Source of the DNA: a virus
Reading direction: 5' to 3' (one strand)
DNA length: 50,626 nt
Virus record (IMG/VR): IMGVR_UViG_3300042938_001744
Span: 1 to 50,626 of that record
The translations under genes were made by a program, and so were the position numbers. The notes under the pieces were generated by a model, which saw only the letters and a list, made by a program, of their open reading frames with translations, searched no databases and had not been told where the DNA came from. Numbering within the stretch: the stretch's first letter is position 1; every line of letters starts with the position of its first letter. Shown piece by piece: positions 46,250 to 50,626 of the stretch.

Positions 46250-46696
46250 ATGCCATTCGGAAGCCTCGGAGTTAGACCACAACCAGTAGTAGAACAGCAA
46301 ATCCCAAACTATGCCCAGTGGGACTGGGACATGGGAGGGAAGGCTCAAAAGGCTATGGAGTCAACGCATAAGATGACTCAGGATGCACAGAATCAGCCGC
46401 TTCTCAGGCAGAAGCAGTCGCTCGAAAATGAGCTAGAATCAGCGTTATTCCCGACAAAGTTGACCGAGATGACGGCAAAAATAGAGCAAATGAAGGCCGA
46501 TACGAATTATCGTAATGCAATGGCTCAAAAGGCGCTCGGCGAGGTTTCAACTAGTAACAATATAGCGAGCGGGGGCAGATATGCTGACTTTATCTCTAAG
46601 AAATTGAGCTTGCAGAATCTTGGCATGCCCTCTGGCTACACCCCTATGGACTCGGATGAAAAAGCATCTCTTTTCAAAAACAACACAGGAGGCTAA
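46250..46696 (+). CDS. Hypothetical coiled-coil virion protein
   Basis: 148 aa. Proline-containing start (PFGSLGVRPQPVVEQQIPNY), then a Gln/Lys/Glu-rich coiled coil (residues 30-95) and a polar end. Lies between internal virion genes; probably a small core component. No family recognised. Confidence 0.6.
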   Translation: MPFGSLGVRPQPVVEQQIPNYAQWDWDMGGKAQKAMESTHKMTQDAQNQPLLRQKQSLENELESALFPTKLTEMTAKIEQMKADTNYRNAMAQKALGEVSTSNNIASGGRYADFISKKLSLQNLGMPSGYTPMDSDEKASLFKNNTGG

Positions 46697-46699
46697 ATT

Positions 46700-48265
46700 A
46701 TGGCTTGGAACTTAATAGATACACTTAATAGCGACTTAAAAACTGAAAACTTGTTTGATGGTCTTCCTGAAAATGCCAAAAAACTCTCAGGTCAAGCTCT
46801 GCCGCCTGAAAAGGTTCAAGAAATCGCAGCGCCCCCGCGTTTAGACGATTCGCCTGAAAGCATTCGATGGGCTCGACTCAAACAAGACGTAGGGCAGGCA
46901 CAAGTTTTTAATTCTGCGAAACCTGTTTCAGAGATAGGGGTTTTTGATTCTATCCCCGCAGTGGAGAAGACTCAATTTACTGAGGCCCAGCCGGTAAGGG
47001 AAGAGGCACGAAAAGCAACCCTCGGAGAAGTTTTTAATCAAGGTGTAGGGCATGTACGGGATATTGAAGCCTCGTTCAAAGCCAATAACTACGGCAAAGA
47101 TGGAGAAAAGGGAGAAAATACCGCAGTTCACGCAGCTTGGAAGGCCGCGTATTTGGAAAAACTGAGTTCGCACGTCGAGGATAATTATGGGATTCCGAGG
47201 GATCAAGTGGGGACTATTTTTGCTACGCTCGCAAAAACGAACGGCGGTTTCCGAACGGCCCGAGAAATGGATGAGATCATCAAAATCCAAAAAGAGGGCG
47301 TGTCGTTTACGGGAGTGGACGGCGAAGTTACGGTCGGCCCTGATGAACCTTGGGAGGTAGCACTTGGAGCTTACAAGGCAAAACAAACGGCGGCACTTCG
47401 CGGGAAAGAGCCAGTAGACCTAGTGAAACGGACGGGAGAAATTCAAGGGGTTTTAAAAAACGCTACTGACGCCAACGGAGAGCCTCTCCCAGGTCAAGAA
47501 GCAGTTTTCGATAACGCTCTCAAGGCACTTGCTCAACTAAACGGAATCCCCACAGAAACGAGTCAATATGGATACGGGGTCGGGCGGCTTTCTAAACAAA
47601 TGAGTGAGTTTCAAAACGCTCAGGCGGTTGAAGCTGCATCCTACGGTGGTGTAACTTCCGATCAGTTCGGCGCAAGAATCTCTGAACTGCAAATTCAAAT
47701 ACAGGAGAAGGCGATTAAGGATGCGCCCACCTTTAATACCATTGATGAAAGGGCGAAGTGGCTTTCAAATAGAGAAACAGCGGGCCTCCCATTCTTTATG
47801 GGTATAGGCGGTAAAAAAGCTCTGGTGAGGGCAACGGGGGAGCCAAATATAGTGGAAGAATTTGTATCACAGGGGAAATCAGGGTCGCCTGAAATGATAA
47901 AGCATGACTTAGCAGCTTCACCTAAAATTGAGCCTGAGAAACCTAAGAGTGAATTTACTGGTGCGGGCGAGTCGGGTCAAAGAGTGAGAAGAGGCATCGG
48001 AAAAGTCGGTAACGCGTCATCAGCGGCCTTGGACATGGTCGCAAATGCTATCTCAGACATCCCGTCCCAAGCAGCGAACGCGGCTTCAGGTGTAGCTGAA
48101 TTCGGAGCTGGAGTTGCTGGCTATAACATAGATGTCCCAGAAGTTAATACCCCTGCCCGATTAAAAAACCCCTTTAGGGATGACCGATGGTTCGGGCATG
48201 GCGTTCCGACTGTCGAACAAATCCGTAAAGATCAGGAGATGATTGCTAAAAGGAAGAAAAAATAA
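46700..48265 (+). CDS. Large internal virion-like protein
   Basis: 521 aa, soluble, helical, no catalytic motif recognised. N-terminal part is polar with a repeated (F)DGLPE/IP motif. The middle (residues 110-380) is charged helix. The C-terminal 80 residues have Ala/Gly-rich helices (SSAALDMVANAISDIPSQAA NAASGVAEFG) and a basic end (MIAKRKKK). Located directly before the giant virion gene, it fits an ejection-core protein. Confidence 0.6.
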   Translation: MAWNLIDTLNSDLKTENLFDGLPENAKKLSGQALPPEKVQEIAAPPRLDDSPESIRWARLKQDVGQAQVFNSAKPVSEIGVFDSIPAVEKTQFTEAQPVREEARKATLGEVFNQGVGHVRDIEASFKANNYGKDGEKGENTAVHAAWKAAYLEKLSSHVEDNYGIPRDQVGTIFATLAKTNGGFRTAREMDEIIKIQKEGVSFTGVDGEVTVGPDEPWEVALGAYKAKQTAALRGKEPVDLVKRTGEIQGVLKNATDANGEPLPGQEAVFDNALKALAQLNGIPTETSQYGYGVGRLSKQMSEFQNAQAVEAASYGGVTSDQFGARISELQIQIQEKAIKDAPTFNTIDERAKWLSNRETAGLPFFMGIGGKKALVRATGEPNIVEEFVSQGKSGSPEMIKHDLAASPKIEPEKPKSEFTGAGESGQRVRRGIGKVGNASSAALDMVANAISDIPSQAANAASGVAEFGAGVAGYNIDVPEVNTPARLKNPFRDDRWFGHGVPTVEQIRKDQEMIAKRKKK

Positions 48266-48270
48266 ATAAA

Positions 48271-50626
48271 ATGCTAACTGATAAAGACTGGGCTAAATCT
48301 CCGTTGACTCGCGAGGAGTTGGGTTGGGATGCGATTCCCGAACCGCAACCCGCTGATCAAAACACCCAAGTAGTTTCTACGAATTCCAAAGGCGAGATAA
48401 TCAATGATCTGGAGGAGTATAGAAAACCTCCCCTCACCGCAGGAGAGTTCACGGGCAAGATGATAGGTGCGGGCGTAGACCAAGTTCAAGGACTTGGGTA
48501 TGGCGCATTGGGTCTCGCTGGGGACATAGCCGAAGTCGAGGGGGTTAAGAACTGGGGCCTCGAAGGCTTTAACGAAAATATGCGGGCTGCTGCCCTCGCC
48601 AATAAAGAGGCAGGCATGGGCGAATTCTCTGACATCGAAGACGTGGGTGACGCTGCAAAGTGGGCCTACGGAACTTTCTTGCAGCAGGTCCCTCAACTCC
48701 TCCCGACGATTGCATTGGGTGGCGCAGGAGGTATAGCGGGTAAGCAGCTTGCGAAGGGCTTCATAACTAGCGCCATGCAAAAAGGAATCGCTTCAGGACT
48801 AACTGAGGAGGCGGCAGCAGCAGCAGTCGCTAACGCAGTCGCTTCCCGTGGTGGAATGAAGTGGGCGGCACGTCGGCTCATGGAAGGTGGGTTCACCAGG
48901 GAAGCCGCTGAAGGTTCCCTAGGGCAGATAGCCAAACGACAAATGGCTCCCGTAGCGGGTGTCGCAGCAGGCAACATTGCAACAGGTATCGGCATGGAGA
49001 CCGGATCAATCTACGGAGAAACCGAAGACGCTGGTCTAGCATTGAAGTACGGAATCCCTGCTGGTATGATCGAGGGCCTCACTGATTCAATTATTGGCTC
49101 GCCGTTTGTTAGACGGGCGTTCGGCGTTAATGCCGTCAAATCAGTTGCGAAAGAGGAAGAAGCGTCGCTCCTTAAGGACTTAGGGAAGGGCGTTGCAAAG
49201 GGGCTTGCAGTAGAAGGCCCGTTGGAAGAGTTGCCGCAGACTTACCTTGAGCAACTAGCTAACCTCGAAAAAGACCCGAACCATTATGGCCCTGGAGGCA
49301 TCGATAGTGAAATGGCAAAGCGGGAGCGCATGAACGCGATGGCGGCGGGGTCACTTATTGGCAGCGCCATTGGTGGGGCTGGTGGGGTAGTTAAGCATTT
49401 AGCTCCCCTGACCACTAGTGCGGTTATGCAAAAGTTTACCGATCCCGAGACGGGAAAGACAGACTTTACCGAGAACCCCACAGCAGAAGAAAAAATCCCA
49501 TCTGGGGAACTTCTCTACGATAACGATTCGGTTGACATTGACGGAGTCACCATGCGTCGGTGGAACATTGAAAAGACGGGGGACTCAGGGTGGGCAGTAG
49601 AAAATGCACCACAGGAAACTCTGGATAAACTCGCAGCGGCTAAGAGCGGCGTCGTCTCCAATGGGAAGCTATTGATTTTTCCAAACAATGAAGAGGGAGC
49701 CACGCTCATTGATCGAGCTGAGACAGCAAGAGCGAGGGCCCTAGGGGAGCTTGACGACAAGGACGGGGACGGCATACCGGACAAAGAACAAGACGACAAA
49801 ACTCTTACCCCATTAAAATTAACGAGAGGTCTCCCAGTCGAAGGTGCTGAATATGGGAAAGAGGTGGGGCTCTACGATGTATTCTCTAATGTTACGCGGG
49901 AGGTGGGTTCGACTGCGGTACTGCCCCCTTCTAAAATCAAGCCCGCCCCAGAGGCGCTAGGTAAGAGGGTTCAGTATGAGGGGTACGAAGGTGTCCTCTC
50001 GAATAACGGAGCAAGGTATCAAATTTTTGTAGATAAAGACACGGTTGTTGATCTCCCTGCGGATGCCGAAGTTGAGGTGGGGGTTCCATTGCCAGCTCCT
50101 CGCGGGGAGACGGCGCTTACGACTGCGGTTACTCCAGCAGATAGAGACATCGTCAAGGATTTCGGGATCGCTAAAGCCGAGCCGCCAAAAGAGGAGATGC
50201 CCCCTGAGCAGCAGCAGGGTATCGACGCTATCGGGGAAATATCAAAAGCGGTTCTTGACCGAGATGAAGTTGGAATCCTTGATTCAGTGGAAGAGGTCTC
50301 CAAAGTAGAGCCGCTCGATGAAAATGCCGTAGCTATCTTAGGGGATGCCCAGCGGTCGTTAGAAGACGCCATCACGGGGATCGAGGCGCGCAACCTGCCA
50401 AGCGCAGCAAAGGAAGCAGCAACCGCTCCGCTTTACGATAAGCTAGTCCAGATTGATCGGATTCATGGAGTCGCTGGCACTGAAGCCCCAGTTGAAGCTG
50501 CCCCAGTTGAAGCTGCCCCAGTTGAAGCTGCCCCAGTTGAAGCTGCCCCAGTTGAAGCTGCCCCAGTTGAAGCTGCCCCAGTTGAAGCTGCCCCAGTTGA
50601 AGCTGCCCCAGTTGAAGCTGCCCCAG
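48271..50626 (+). CDS. Giant virion/ejection protein, truncated by the window edge
   Basis: Open from ATG 48271 to the window end, 785 codons without a stop. N-terminal 350 residues alternate charged helices with Gly/Ala-rich membrane-active segments (LPTIALGGAGGIAGKQLA; AAGSLIGSAIGGAGGVV), the style of large podovirus internal proteins that enter the host envelope. Around codon 491-505 is DDKDGDGIPDKEQDDK, a calcium-binding thrombospondin-3-like repeat. Two later beta-rich domains follow. The visible end is a perfect 15-bp repeat encoding APVEA. The full protein may be much larger and could carry an enzymatic domain beyond the window. Confidence 0.75.
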   Translation, partial: MLTDKDWAKSPLTREELGWDAIPEPQPADQNTQVVSTNSKGEIINDLEEYRKPPLTAGEFTGKMIGAGVDQVQGLGYGALGLAGDIAEVEGVKNWGLEGFNENMRAAALANKEAGMGEFSDIEDVGDAAKWAYGTFLQQVPQLLPTIALGGAGGIAGKQLAKGFITSAMQKGIASGLTEEAAAAAVANAVASRGGMKWAARRLMEGGFTREAAEGSLGQIAKRQMAPVAGVAAGNIATGIGMETGSIYGETEDAGLALKYGIPAGMIEGLTDSIIGSPFVRRAFGVNAVKSVAKEEEASLLKDLGKGVAKGLAVEGPLEELPQTYLEQLANLEKDPNHYGPGGIDSEMAKRERMNAMAAGSLIGSAIGGAGGVVKHLAPLTTSAVMQKFTDPETGKTDFTENPTAEEKIPSGELLYDNDSVDIDGVTMRRWNIEKTGDSGWAVENAPQETLDKLAAAKSGVVSNGKLLIFPNNEEGATLIDRAETARARALGELDDKDGDGIPDKEQDDKTLTPLKLTRGLPVEGAEYGKEVGLYDVFSNVTREVGSTAVLPPSKIKPAPEALGKRVQYEGYEGVLSNNGARYQIFVDKDTVVDLPADAEVEVGVPLPAPRGETALTTAVTPADRDIVKDFGIAKAEPPKEEMPPEQQQGIDAIGEISKAVLDRDEVGILDSVEEVSKVEPLDENAVAILGDAQRSLEDAITGIEARNLPSAAKEAATAPLYDKLVQIDRIHGVAGTEAPVEAAPVEAAPVEAAPVEAAPVEAAPVEAAPVEAAPVEAAPVEAAP
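50485..50626 (+). repeat. Perfect 15-bp tandem repeat at the right edge
   Basis: GCCCCAGTTGAAGCT is repeated nine times without a mismatch and cut within a tenth copy by the window end. It encodes Ala-Pro-Val-Glu-Ala, a flexible or extended linker. Perfect identity points to slippage, and an assembly may have stopped here. Confidence 0.9.

Overview
The window is a large part of a tailed-phage (or prophage) genome, most likely a temperate podovirus-like phage. Roughly 14 kb of early, replication and integration genes run leftward on the minus strand. About 36 kb of packaging, fibre, lysis, head, tail and internal-virion genes run rightward on the plus strand. Gene packing is tight, with many 4-nt ATGA overlaps. 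No host housekeeping gene, tRNA or rRNA was recognised. The likely host is a Verrucomicrobiota bacterium, by inference: the integrase has the Asn-for-His signature (NALRH, AGNS, HY) that I remember from integrases of that phylum, one fibre gene carries autotransporter-type PATR beta-strand repeats, which are abundant in those bacteria, and many genes lack a Shine-Dalgarno sequence and start after A-rich leaders.

Left arm, minus strand, read from 14003 down to 100. A tyrosine integrase is followed by two small ribbon-helix-helix-type proteins, an excisionase-like DNA-binding protein, a PD-(D/E)XK nuclease, a DUF6378-like protein and an SF2 helicase fused to a Cas4/RecB-type Fe-S nuclease. Next come a possible ssDNA-binding protein, two small phage proteins, a family A DNA polymerase and a primase-polymerase with a separate SF3-like helicase. 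A 137-nt structured leader then precedes a string of small genes: zinc ribbons, coiled coils, two membrane micropeptides and a BamE-like lipoprotein. The operon ends in a clear rho-independent terminator at about 104-137. Together these genes give self-contained replication and recombination plus an integration switch.

A 278-bp divergent control region (14004-14281) holds two inverted repeats sharing TGTCCCAGAA, opposed extended -10-like boxes and a tRNA-3'-end-like sequence.

Right arm, plus strand. The large terminase (14282) is followed by about 12 kb of fibre and receptor-binding genes (16085-28287): glycine-rich and Ig-like proteins, collagen repeats, 29-residue coiled-coil repeats in two paralogous genes, a tail-collar fibre, a fibre chaperone and a PATR fibre. 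A lysis cassette follows (i-spanin, o-spanin, holin, micro-TM peptide, CHAP endolysin; 28284-29513). After HNH, zincin and glycosyltransferase-like genes come portal, a second HNH, scaffold, capsid, tail nozzle-like protein, an expanded family of repeat-built adaptor proteins, a cupin, duplicated internal virion proteins and a giant virion protein. The giant gene runs off the right end inside a perfect 15-bp tandem repeat.

The strongest unexplained signal is a short motif, TGTAATAACC, in gaps or at gene junctions on both strands. It is almost always in the sense orientation of the next gene and stands at the head of most transcription-unit-like blocks. Its core octamer occurs about 15 times where about 1.5 would be expected by chance. 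It looks like a phage-wide promoter element or operator. A palindromic octamer, CCCTAGGG, is also strongly over-represented.
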